NCBI GenBank assembly: GCA_017387265.1
Contig: JAFOFM010000023.1
Coordinates: 1-10,952, forward strand
Direction of reading: 5' to 3'
Source of the DNA: Peptococcaceae bacterium
GTDB taxonomy: Bacteria; Bacillota; Peptococcia; Peptococcales; Peptococcaceae
Length of the DNA: 10,952 bases
Both the position numbers and the translations under genes were made by a program. This document shows, piece by piece, positions 1-5,923 of this stretch. Below the pieces are notes generated by a model. It had not been told where the DNA came from and did not search any database. It saw nothing but the letters and a program-made list of their open reading frames with translations. Every line of letters starts with the position of its first letter. The first letter of the stretch is position 1.

Positions 1-491
1 AATTAACCGAGCACTATAAAGATGCTTTTGTTATCTACCGTATTACTCCGGATTACGAAAAATTATATCAGGCAAATACATTCGGTGAAGCTTACTGCTT
101 AACGAAGGGCAATCCGCAGTGGATGCCGGTAAACTATCGCTTCCGCAACAACGATATCCCGCTGACCCGTAAAGAGGCAGAAGTACTGGAAGATAAATGG
201 TATGATATTTTCCTGAATGCCGTGGAAAACGATTTGCAGGATAAATCCTATCCGTTATTCCAGAATGCCGGTAAAGCCTTTGTCATTACTATGGAAGCTT
301 ATCAGCTCACCTTTCAGGGGCAGAATACGATCACACTGAACGAAGATGATACCTACACCTTCATCAGTCAGCTGCGCATGATGCACGGCATTCACGCACC
401 GCTTGCGCAGATTCTCTTTCAGACTTTTGGCAGCGAAAACAGTGAAGCCATCTTCCTCATGATGTGTGAACAGCTTGGAATTGCCTATTAA
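1..491 (+). CDS. 3' end of an unrecognised protein gene (partial)
   Basis: The reading frame is open from the window edge (first full codon at position 3) to the TAA at 489-491, giving at least 162 residues. An ATG at 123 exists, but the codons before it in the same frame also read like protein (acidic and aromatic residues, no stops), and the nearest SD-like stretch (GAAGGG) sits about 13 nt before it, so I treat 123 as internal and the gene as starting outside the window. The visible part looks soluble, with no membrane segment, and is rich in Glu, Asn, Gln and aromatic residues; it ends in a hydrophobic/amphipathic stretch and a C-terminal IAY. I do not recognise the family and see no catalytic motif. 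No classical T-run terminator follows directly; the large inverted repeat at 517-665 begins 25 nt after the stop. Confidence 0.72.
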   Translation, partial: LTEHYKDAFVIYRITPDYEKLYQANTFGEAYCLTKGNPQWMPVNYRFRNNDIPLTRKEAEVLEDKWYDIFLNAVENDLQDKSYPLFQNAGKAFVITMEAYQLTFQGQNTITLNEDDTYTFISQLRMMHGIHAPLAQILFQTFGSENSEAIFLMMCEQLGIAY

Positions 492-516
492 AATAATGAT
501 TGAACAGCAAGAATAA

Positions 517-665
517 AAGGCAGGGAATTATTTCTGCAGTGTCGAGATTAAAATGAACGAATGCGAAGTCATGTTCTTTTTGTCGTGGATGAAGTCCACA
601 AGACAAAAGACAGGACAAGCAGACGTCCATTTTACGAGGGTTTGCAGAAATGAATTCCCTGCCTT
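517..665. repeat. 149-nt imperfect palindrome, possible MITE-like element or structured RNA
   Basis: The two ends are inverted copies: AAGGCAGGGAATT at 517-529 pairs with 653-665, and ATTTCTGCA at 530-538 pairs with 643-651, with only G652 unpaired between. The interior keeps pairing: AAAATG-type bases at 550-555 with 628-633, then 568-589 with 595-616 with a few bulges, closing on a GTGGA/TCCAC stem (585-589 with 595-599) and a 5-nt loop TGAAG. Roughly 55-60 base pairs can form. No convincing gene overlaps it. The shape fits a small non-autonomous mobile or extragenic repeat, or an RNA processed as a long hairpin. No clear target-site duplication is visible. It is not a classical terminator because no T-run follows the right arm. 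Confidence 0.8.
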
Positions 666-727
666 ACTATATCTATCTATTTTGTTTATTCCTTTTGCGC
701 CAGATTGTTCTTTCCCGTACTTTTTCA

Positions 728-756
728 TTGCACCCATTTGGCAAATGCTTTATAAT
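728..756 (+). promoter_or_regulatory. Predicted sigma-A-type promoter of the menA-like gene
   Basis: TTGCAC at 728-733 and a perfect TATAAT at 751-756 are separated by 17 bp, the optimal spacing. Transcription would start near 763, leaving a leader of about 30 nt before the ATG at 794. The -35 box lies 63 bp past the 149-nt palindrome. Confidence 0.75.
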
Positions 757-793
757 TATTGTTTAGAGTAAATTTTGAAAGGACTATCGAAAC

Positions 794-1714
794 ATGACTT
801 CTAATACAAAACGAGATTTTGATTTCTGGTGGCGGCTGGTGCGTCCTCATACATTAACCGCATCACTGGTACCGGTACTGGTGGGCAGTATCTGGGCATT
901 CTCCTGCACCCGCACGCTGCATATCGGTCTGTTTCTGGCCATGTTAATCGCCAGCTGTGCTATTCAGATTGCCACCAATTTATTTAACGAATATTATGAC
1001 TATGTACGCGGTCTCGATACCAAAGATTCGGTTGGGATCGGCGGCACCATTGTACACGATGGCGCATCTCCAAAATTCGTACTGAATCTGGCGCTTGGTC
1101 TTTATGGTCTTGCTGCTCTGCTTGGCATTTACATCTGCTATAACAGCAGCTGGTATCTGCTGTTAATTGGCGCATTCTGTATGTTAATCGGTTATTTATA
1201 TACAGGCGGCCCATTCCCGATTTCGGCCTCCCCATTCGGCGAACTGTTTGCCGGCGGTTTTTTAGGCACCGGGGTTATCTGCATTTCCTATTTTATTCAG
1301 ACCGGCTCTGTCACCTGGCACACGGTAGCCATTTCTGTTCCGGTAATGGTATTAATCGGGCTGATTTTAACCGGTAATAATATTCGTGACCGTGTAGGCG
1401 ACGCTGCCAACGGGCGCCGCACACTGGTAATTTTACTTGGCCATAAACGCTCCGTGCAGTTCCTGAACATCATGTTCATGTTCTGTTATGCGTGGATTGC
1501 AGGTATGATTCTTTTCGGCGGTCATAGTGCATGGCTTCTGGCTACCTTCTTAACCATTCCAACTGCACGCCAGGCAGTTGAAAAGTTCCGTCCGGAAGGC
1601 CAGACACCGCAGCAGATGATGGCGGCTATGGTGCTGATTCCAAAAACCAACACCCGGTTTGGTCTGGCACTGGCACTGGGCTTACTGGTAGAAAGCTTTT
1701 TTGCACTCTTTTAA
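794..1714 (+). CDS. menA: UbiA-family prenyltransferase, MenA-like (1,4-dihydroxy-2-naphthoate prenyltransferase)
   Basis: A 306-residue integral membrane enzyme expected to attach a polyprenyl chain to 1,4-dihydroxy-2-naphthoate (or a related aromatic acid) in menaquinone synthesis. Both Asp-rich prenyl-diphosphate/Mg2+ motifs of the UbiA superfamily are visible: NLFNEYYDYVRGLD at residues 62-75 and NNIRDRVGDAANGRRTL at 195-211; the second form is typical of MenA. Between and after them are several hydrophobic helices (about 21-37, 43-61, 97-115, 120-136, 152-168, 180-193, and more towards the C terminus). Length fits the family. The start is supported by AAAGGA at 778-783, 10 nt upstream of ATG. 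The gene has its own promoter and terminator, so it is probably monocistronic; no other men genes are in the window. Substrate identity is inferred from family; another UbiA-type aromatic substrate is possible. Confidence 0.88.
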   Translation: MTSNTKRDFDFWWRLVRPHTLTASLVPVLVGSIWAFSCTRTLHIGLFLAMLIASCAIQIATNLFNEYYDYVRGLDTKDSVGIGGTIVHDGASPKFVLNLALGLYGLAALLGIYICYNSSWYLLLIGAFCMLIGYLYTGGPFPISASPFGELFAGGFLGTGVICISYFIQTGSVTWHTVAISVPVMVLIGLILTGNNIRDRVGDAANGRRTLVILLGHKRSVQFLNIMFMFCYAWIAGMILFGGHSAWLLATFLTIPTARQAVEKFRPEGQTPQQMMAAMVLIPKTNTRFGLALALGLLVESFFALF

Positions 1715-1759
1715 ACCAGAAAACAGGCAAACATAAAACATCAAATAATATCAAAAATA

Positions 1760-1802
1760 AAAGCTGTATCAGCAGGTCTTCTCCCTGCCGATACAGCTTT
1801 TT
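1760..1802. terminator. Intrinsic terminator after menA, probably two-way
   Basis: The stem AAAGCTGTATC-A-GCAGG (1760-1776) pairs with 1784-1800 across a 7-nt loop, with one A/C mismatch. A T-run follows on the plus strand (1798-1802), and an A-rich stretch precedes the left arm, so it can also end minus-strand transcription coming from the small gene at 1830-2084. Confidence 0.88.
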
Positions 1803-1829
1803 ATATTTTTAATTCATATGCTGATCTGA

Positions 1830-2084
1830 TCAGCCACCGGCCGATAAAAACCGAAGACGAAATGCGTTCTGATGCTCCGCACAGGCCTCATCGTCACCGG
1901 TAAAGGTTACCAGCGTACGCGGTATTCGCAGCACCGAGGTGTCATTTATCAACGGCGTCAGGGTTATTACACAGCCAGGCAGTACATACCCGCCATCCGA
2001 TTCTGGTATAATACCCAGTTCCACTTCCAGATATTCTATAATACGCTTCCTGTCAATACCGCTGTTAATCTGCCGTACACCCAT
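1830..2084 (-). CDS. Small unrecognised protein (84 aa)
   Basis: An 84-residue protein, predicted soluble: an N-terminal amphipathic stretch (DRKRIIEYLEVELG, residues 11-24), a beta-like middle (YVLPGCVITLTPL, 33-45; VLRIPRTLVTF, 51-61), an acidic turn GDDEACAEH (63-71) and a C terminus FRLRFLSAGG. I do not recognise the family. It is judged real because it has AGGAT upstream at a normal distance from its ATG, a well-spaced predicted promoter (2161-2189), a terminator just downstream, and alternating hydrophobic patterning typical of a folded protein. Two Cys (38 and 68) are too far apart and too few to argue for a metal site. It is divergent from the XRE regulator at 2225, which may control it; that is inference. 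Confidence 0.7.
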   Translation of the reverse strand: MGVRQINSGIDRKRIIEYLEVELGIIPESDGGYVLPGCVITLTPLINDTSVLRIPRTLVTFTGDDEACAEHQNAFRLRFLSAGG

Positions 2085-2139
2085 TTTCTCACATCCTGTT
2101 ATTTCAGCTTTTTTCGGATATAATTTTTACACATACTAA

Positions 2140-2168
2140 TTACCATTGTATCTACTAATAATTATAAC
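2140..2168 (+). promoter_or_regulatory. Predicted promoter of the XRE regulator gene
   Basis: TTACCA at 2140-2145 and TATAAC at 2163-2168 are separated by 17 bp. A start near 2175 would give a leader of about 50 nt. The -10 box overlaps that of the opposite-strand promoter at 2161-2189. The -35 matches TTGACA in only 4 of 6 positions, so this is a moderate prediction. Confidence 0.45.
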
Positions 2169-2189
2169 ACTATCCTCTAAAATTCACAA
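2161..2189 (-). promoter_or_regulatory. Predicted promoter of the 84-aa gene
   Basis: Read on the minus strand, TTGTGA (2184-2189) and a perfect TATAAT (2161-2166) are 17 bp apart. Transcription would start near 2154, giving a leader of about 70 nt. Confidence 0.6.
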
Positions 2190-2224
2190 CAATAACTTGT
2201 ATGATGTCCATAGAGGTGATTCAC

Positions 2225-2581
2225 ATGGCAAATCGTATTCGTGCTTTACGGGAAGAAATCAACATGACACAGATTCGACTCAGCACCGAACTGGAAGTCT
2301 CTCAGGAAACAATCAGCGCTTATGAAACCGGGCGACACAATCCAAGTTTTGCGCTGTTAGCGCGTATGAGTGATCTGTTCCATGTCAGCATGGACTATAT
2401 CATGGAATTGTCCGATGTACGAAAACCGCTGGCAGAAATGGCACTGACCGACGAAGAACGGGCTGCCGTTAATCTGTTCAGCCGTTTAAATGAGACAGAA
2501 CGCGCTCTGGCCATGACTTATATGCAGGGCATGTATGATGCAGCACAGGCACAAAGTAAAAAAGCAGCTCTGAAACTTTGA
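2225..2581 (+). CDS. XRE-family helix-turn-helix transcriptional regulator
   Basis: A 118-residue DNA-binding protein. Residues about 4-60 form a Cro/CI-type HTH_3 domain: the pattern IRALREEINMTQ, then LSTELEVSQETISAYETGRHNP (recognition helix about 26-35) and LLARMSDLFHVSMDYIM is typical of the family. The rest (about 66-118) is a helical C-terminal part rich in Ala and Met, perhaps for dimerisation. The ATG at 2225 is preferred because GAGGTG at 2213-2218 lies 6 nt before it and the HTH domain begins at once; an in-frame ATG at 2201 would only add eight residues without a good SD. It is divergent from the 84-aa gene with overlapping predicted promoters, so autoregulation and control of that neighbour are plausible. 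The last codons and the stop lie inside a terminator stem. The regulated ligand or target is not evident. Confidence 0.88.
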   Translation: MANRIRALREEINMTQIRLSTELEVSQETISAYETGRHNPSFALLARMSDLFHVSMDYIMELSDVRKPLAEMALTDEERAAVNLFSRLNETERALAMTYMQGMYDAAQAQSKKAALKL

Positions 2582-2605
2582 GTTTCAGAACTGCTTTTCT
2601 TTTTG
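2560..2605. terminator. Two-way terminator between converging xre and ABC ATPase genes, overlapping the xre 3' end
   Basis: AAAAGCAG (2560-2567) pairs with CTGCTTTT (2591-2598) and CTGAAACT (2570-2577) pairs with AGTTTCAG (2581-2588), with a 2x2 internal loop and a 3-nt apical loop. T-runs lie on both sides for both strands (CTTTTT at 2599-2604 on plus; six T directly after the stem on minus). The xre stop codon TGA (2579-2581) sits at the loop, so the left arm is coding sequence. The ATPase gene ends at 2608 on the opposite strand. Confidence 0.88.
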
Positions 2606-2607
2606 TC

Positions 2608-3393
2608 TTAACCTTGTGTATAACGAGACAGGAACTGTTTGGTGCGTTCCTCTTTCGGATTATTGATGAGTTCTTTTGCATCGCCCTGTTCTACCACAAC
2701 GCCGCCGTCCATAAAAATAATCTGGTCGGCTACATCACGGGCAAATGCCATCTCGTGGGTAACAATAACCATAGTGGTTTTATTTTCCGCCAGGCTGCGG
2801 ATAACTTTTAATACTTCGCCGGTTAATTCCGGGTCCAGAGCCGAAGTCGGCTCGTCGAAACACAGAATATCCGGTTTTAATGCCAGCGCACGGGCAATAG
2901 CCACACGCTGCTGCTGACCGCCGGATAACTGATGCGGATAATGATCCATACGATCGGCAAGCCCCATCTGTGCCAGTAATGCTTTACCGTGTTCTTCAAT
3001 TTCCGCATAAATCTGTTTTTTATGCTGTTTGAAATCCGGACGCTCTTTTGCTAATAACTGTTCTGCCAGCATAACATTTTCCAGTGCAGTGTACTGAGGA
3101 AACAGATTAAAAGACTGGAATACCATGCCAAAATGCAGGCGTTTTTTACGTAAATCCTTTTCATTTTCGCTGGCAGGCAGCGATGCGTCAAAAATAACAT
3201 TATCGTGTACCGAAATAGTACCGCTGTTTGGTGTTTCTAAAAAGTTCAGACATCTCAGCAGTGTGGTTTTCCCGGAACCGGAAGAACCGATGATTGCCAG
3301 AGTATTCCCGGCATCCAGCGAGAAACTGACATCTTTCAGCACTTTTGTATTGCCGAAATGTTTTTCAATATGATTAACTTCCAGAATTGCCAT
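2608..3393 (-). CDS. Polar amino-acid ABC transporter ATP-binding protein (GlnQ/HisP type)
   Basis: A 261-residue cytoplasmic ATPase that powers the importer encoded with it. All ABC motifs are present: Walker A GSSGSGKT at 36-43, Q-loop Gln93, signature LSGGQQQR at 156-163, Walker B ILCFDE at 176-181, D-loop SALD at 184-187 and switch His213 in VTHE. Length is slightly above the usual 240-245, owing to extra residues around 68-84 and 112-135, before the signature helix. The ATG is preceded by a strong GGGGAG site. It is the last gene of a three-gene operon and starts 20 nt after the permease stop. Polar-amino-acid specificity follows from family resemblance and partners; the exact substrate is not deducible from the ATPase. 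Confidence 0.95.
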   Translation of the reverse strand: MAILEVNHIEKHFGNTKVLKDVSFSLDAGNTLAIIGSSGSGKTTLLRCLNFLETPNSGTISVHDNVIFDASLPASENEKDLRKKRLHFGMVFQSFNLFPQYTALENVMLAEQLLAKERPDFKQHKKQIYAEIEEHGKALLAQMGLADRMDHYPHQLSGGQQQRVAIARALALKPDILCFDEPTSALDPELTGEVLKVIRSLAENKTTMVIVTHEMAFARDVADQIIFMDGGVVVEQGDAKELINNPKEERTKQFLSRYTQG

Positions 3394-3413
3394 AATGTTT
3401 CTCCCCTCGCTTT

Positions 3414-4079
3414 TTATCTGAAGTAGTTCAGTCTGCGTTCAATATAGCCGAACAGCAGTGTTAAAATCCCTACAAACAGCAGATAGAATACCGCTGTATA
3501 GAATAACGGCCAGATAATCCCCGCCGCTTTGATGTAGGCATAACCGGCATGGGTCAGTTCTACAACGCCGATTACACGGGCAAGAGAAGTATCTTTTACC
3601 AGTGTAATGATCTCGTTAGACATTGGAGGCACGACACGTTTAATCATCTGTAACAGTGTAATTTTGAAGAAAATCTGACTTTTTGTCATGCCCAGCACTT
3701 CGCCGGCTTCTCTCTGACCAGCTGGCACCCCTTCAATACCGCCACGGAAAATAACCGAGAAATAGCAGGCATAGTTCAGGCTGAATGCCACAATGGTAGC
3801 CAGCATACGGCCTTCTGTGCCGCTGCCCCAGATATTATTATGGAGCAGAATCCCCGGAATATAGAACACTACAAACAGCTGCAGCATCAGCGGAGTACCG
3901 CGGAATACCCATACGATTAAATCAACCGCATATTTCAGCGGTTTAATTTTACTCATAGAGCCGAACGCTACCACCAGACCCAGTGGAATCGCAAAAATCA
4001 GTGTACATGCAAAAATTTTAAAAGTATCAGCCAGAGCCAGAAGCAGCGACTGGTTGACCGACCAGAACATCTCAGGCAT
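3414..4079 (-). CDS. Polar amino-acid ABC transporter permease (HisM/GlnP family)
   Basis: A 221-residue inner-membrane permease. Hydrophobic segments lie at about 9-40, 51-78, 93-112, 140-175 and 186-211. The EAA coupling loop is clear: GQREAGEVLGMTKSQIFFKI at about 121-140, which docks on the ATPase. The N-terminal RGTPLMLQLF (60-69) and the later KDTSLARVIG (162-171) are hallmark stretches of this family. Only one permease gene is present, so it likely works as a homodimer. The start ATG has AAGGAG 7 nt upstream. It lies 201 nt downstream of the binding-protein gene, with a hairpin in between, and 20 nt upstream of the ATPase gene. Confidence 0.94.
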   Translation of the reverse strand: MPEMFWSVNQSLLLALADTFKIFACTLIFAIPLGLVVAFGSMSKIKPLKYAVDLIVWVFRGTPLMLQLFVVFYIPGILLHNNIWGSGTEGRMLATIVAFSLNYACYFSVIFRGGIEGVPAGQREAGEVLGMTKSQIFFKITLLQMIKRVVPPMSNEIITLVKDTSLARVIGVVELTHAGYAYIKAAGIIWPLFYTAVFYLLFVGILTLLFGYIERRLNYFR

Positions 4080-4214
4080 ATGTTGTCTCCTTTTTGTCTT
4101 GATTCATAGTTTTATTTTAAGTACCAGTATCTTTCTATTATTCACTGAACGGCAATACTGCCGCAACTATGTATAACGGATTCCCGTTTTTTATTTCCCG
4201 TAAACCCGAAACAA

Positions 4215-4238
4215 AGCAGAGGACAAAAATCCTCTGCT
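4215..4238 (-). terminator. Intercistronic hairpin between binding protein and permease genes
   Basis: A perfect 9-bp stem (AGCAGAGGA at 4215-4223 with TCCTCTGCT at 4230-4238) with a 6-nt loop. On the minus strand it is followed only by TTTG-TTT, so it may be a weak terminator or a 3' stabilising hairpin that lets the binding protein be made in excess over the membrane parts, a known arrangement in such operons. The rest of the 201-nt gap (4080-4280) holds a smaller CGGCA/TGCCG hairpin at 4150-4163 and no gene. Confidence 0.6.
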
Positions 4239-4280
4239 ATTGTTCCAGTAATAAGTTTATGGTTTTAAAATTTTATTTGC

Positions 4281-5096
4281 TTATTCAGCAGCAGGCAGTA
4301 CGATTACCTGTGCGTTGTTGCAGTATGGGTTGGTGCAGTTCATAGCTTCCAGTACGGATTCGTTTAAGGTCATGCCGTTCCAAACAACGTCGATTGCTTT
4401 GGAATCCAGTTCCATGATTTTAGCATCCCATTCGATTACTACGAATTCACATTCTACGCCCAGTTTTTCTGCAACTAAACGAGCCATGTCAGCGTCAAAG
4501 CCGATCCATTCGCCGTTTTCATCTTTGTAATCCATTGGAGCAAATTCAGTGATACCAACTACCAGAGTGCCTTTATCCTGAATGTAAGCTACATCGCTGT
4601 CAGCTTCGGAAGCTGCAAATGCGCTTTCAGGCTGTTCTACTAAGGAAGCCTGTACGCCGTATTTTTCAGCAGTTGCAACCAGAGTGCCATCTTCCTGCGC
4701 TTCATACATTACCTGGTTAATGAAGCTGGTCAGGTCGGAATCTACACGGCAGCCAGCGCCGTATTTTTCTTCAGTCAGCTGATCGCCCAGAACCATATCT
4801 GGATAGCTTGTGCCTTCGCCAATCATAGCGCCAGCCATCAGTAAGTCAATAATAGCAGCATCAGAGGTACCAGCAGCAACTTCCATCAGAGCATCGCCCT
4901 GGGAGTTAACAGCGTTGTATTCCATACCCTGTTCTTTTGCTGCCGCTTCACCAGCGGAACCCAGTTCTACTGCATATACCATTGCGGTTTCTTCACCAGC
5001 TGGTTCCTGATTAGCATCACCAGAACCGCCGCAGCCTGTCAGTGCTAAGCCTGCGATCATTGCAGCTGCTAAAACTTTCATAAATTTCTTTTTCAT
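4281..5096 (-). CDS. Amino-acid ABC transporter substrate-binding lipoprotein with apparently permuted lobe order
   Basis: A 271-residue family-3 solute-binding lipoprotein that captures an amino acid outside the membrane. Residues 1-21 are a lipoprotein signal with lipobox LTGC, Cys22 being lipidated. The body is in unusual order. Residues about 38-154 match the usual second lobe and C terminus (YAVELGSAGE at 41-50; DALMEVAAGTSDAAIID at 68-84; TEEKYGAG at 108-115; EDGTLVATAEKYG at 135-147). Residues about 171-271 match the usual N-terminal lobe (GTLVVGITEFAPMDYKDENG at 176-195; GFDADMARLVAEKLG at 199-213; IDVVWNGMT at 235-243; NPYCNNAQVIV at 256-266). A 16-residue linker (155-170) joins them. 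The start is set at 5096, with GGGGAG just upstream; an in-frame ATG at 5138 would bury the signal peptide. First gene of the operon. The Arg that commonly follows the GMT motif to bind the ligand carboxylate is not evident. Confidence 0.92.
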   Translation of the reverse strand: MKKKFMKVLAAAMIAGLALTGCGGSGDANQEPAGEETAMVYAVELGSAGEAAAKEQGMEYNAVNSQGDALMEVAAGTSDAAIIDLLMAGAMIGEGTSYPDMVLGDQLTEEKYGAGCRVDSDLTSFINQVMYEAQEDGTLVATAEKYGVQASLVEQPESAFAASEADSDVAYIQDKGTLVVGITEFAPMDYKDENGEWIGFDADMARLVAEKLGVECEFVVIEWDAKIMELDSKAIDVVWNGMTLNESVLEAMNCTNPYCNNAQVIVLPAAE

Positions 5097-5136
5097 GTTT
5101 GTCTCCCCCAAATCATTTATCGAGATAATAACTTTC

Positions 5137-5156
5137 ATTCAGAATCATTTCTGAAT
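5137..5156. promoter_or_regulatory. Perfect inverted repeat at the predicted 5' end of the transporter mRNA
   Basis: ATTCAGAA (5137-5144) and TTCTGAAT (5149-5156) form a perfect 8-bp inverted repeat around a 4-nt centre. It begins about 2 nt into the transcript predicted from the promoter at 5165-5193. It could be a repressor operator or a 5' stem-loop that protects the mRNA. Confidence 0.6.
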
Positions 5157-5164
5157 CTTTTAGT

Positions 5165-5193
5165 ATTTTATCACGCTAAAGCGCAAAAGTAAA
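5165..5193 (-). promoter_or_regulatory. Predicted promoter of the amino-acid transporter operon
   Basis: On the minus strand, TTTACT (5188-5193) and TAAAAT (5165-5170) are 17 bp apart. A start near 5158 gives a leader of about 60 nt before the ATG at 5096. The spacer contains a short CGC-TTTA-GCG inverted repeat of uncertain meaning. Confidence 0.6.
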
Positions 5194-5250
5194 GATGTAT
5201 TTTCATAGTTTTTTTATTTTATCTGCCCATCTTATATGTCTATATCCCGG

Positions 5251-5291
5251 TAAAAATTAAAAAGCAGAACAAATTATTTGTTCTGCTTTTT
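5251..5291 (-). terminator. Intrinsic terminator of the lonA-engB unit
   Basis: A perfect 15-bp stem, AAAAAGCAGAACAAA (5259-5273) with its complement at 5277-5291, and a 3-nt loop. On the minus strand it ends in a T-run that continues as AATTTTTA (5251-5258). It starts 17 nt after the engB stop. Confidence 0.9.
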
Positions 5292-5308
5292 ATTGATTCT
5301 ATATTCTT

Positions 5309-5920
5309 TTATTCTTCAATCTCCGGGATTACCGAGGCAATGCGCGCTTCAATCCACTGATGCAATTCTTCCAGGCCCTGACCGGTCTCAGCGGAAAACG
5401 CCAGAATCTGCTGACTCTTATCCGCTTTTAAGCCCTCGCGCACCTGTTTAATATGTTTGAGCCACTGCCCTTTTGAGATTTTATCGCATTTTGTAGCAAC
5501 TACCAGCACATCTTTGTGCATATGCATCAGCCACTCATACATGTTGATGTCATCTTTGCTAGGCGGATGACGTAAATCCACCAGCTGAATCACACCGCAA
5601 AGAGGTTCCCGTTTTGTTAAATAGGCATCAATAAATTTTGCCCATTTGTCTTTTTCTGCCTGGCTTACCTGAGCAAAACCATAACCCGGCAGATCCACAA
5701 AGTAAAAGGCATCGTTATTGACTCTATAATAGTTTAATGTCTGGGTTTTGCCCGGTTTACTGCTGGTTCGGGCAAGATTTTTGCGGTTTACAAATTTATT
5801 AACCATAGACGATTTGCCAACATTGCTTCGCCCCGCCAGCGCAATCTCCGGCAGGCCATCGGTCGGATACTGTTTCGGACCAACCGCACTGATAACAAAT
5901 TCTGCATTTTTAACAATCAT
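5309..5920 (-). CDS. engB: Ribosome-assembly GTPase EngB (YsxC/YihA)
   Basis: A 203-residue GTPase of the TrmE-Era-EngA-YihA class, needed for late assembly of the 50S subunit in bacteria studied. G motifs in order: G1 GRSNVGKS at 30-37; switch I RTSSKPGKTQTLNYY at 51-65 with the conserved Thr; G3 DLPG at 76-79 in the family phrase FVDLPGYGFA; G4 TKCD at 143-146; G5 SAETGQG at 176-182. Length is normal. The start ATG lies 3 nt after the lonA stop, and its GGAGG (5929-5933) lies inside the last lonA codons, so translation is probably coupled. The lon-engB order is the same as in Bacillus. Confidence 0.96.
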   Translation of the reverse strand: MIVKNAEFVISAVGPKQYPTDGLPEIALAGRSNVGKSSMVNKFVNRKNLARTSSKPGKTQTLNYYRVNNDAFYFVDLPGYGFAQVSQAEKDKWAKFIDAYLTKREPLCGVIQLVDLRHPPSKDDINMYEWLMHMHKDVLVVATKCDKISKGQWLKHIKQVREGLKADKSQQILAFSAETGQGLEELHQWIEARIASVIPEIEE

Positions 5921-5923
5921 ATT

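Noticed and set aside
528..771. Open frames on both strands over the gap upstream of menA (553-771 on plus, 528-737 on minus)
   Set aside because: They run through the 149-nt palindrome, and the plus frame also crosses the menA promoter. There is no ribosome binding site and no protein-like pattern.
1872..2139. Plus-strand frames of 66-83 codons opposite the 84-aa gene
   Set aside because: They lack a ribosome binding site, overlap the two divergent promoters and read as low-quality protein, whereas the minus frame has good signals.
4281..5138. Binding protein starting at the ATG at 5138
   Set aside because: This would put 14 polar residues before the lipoprotein signal; the ATG at 5096 has a strong GGGGAG site and begins directly with MKKK and the signal.
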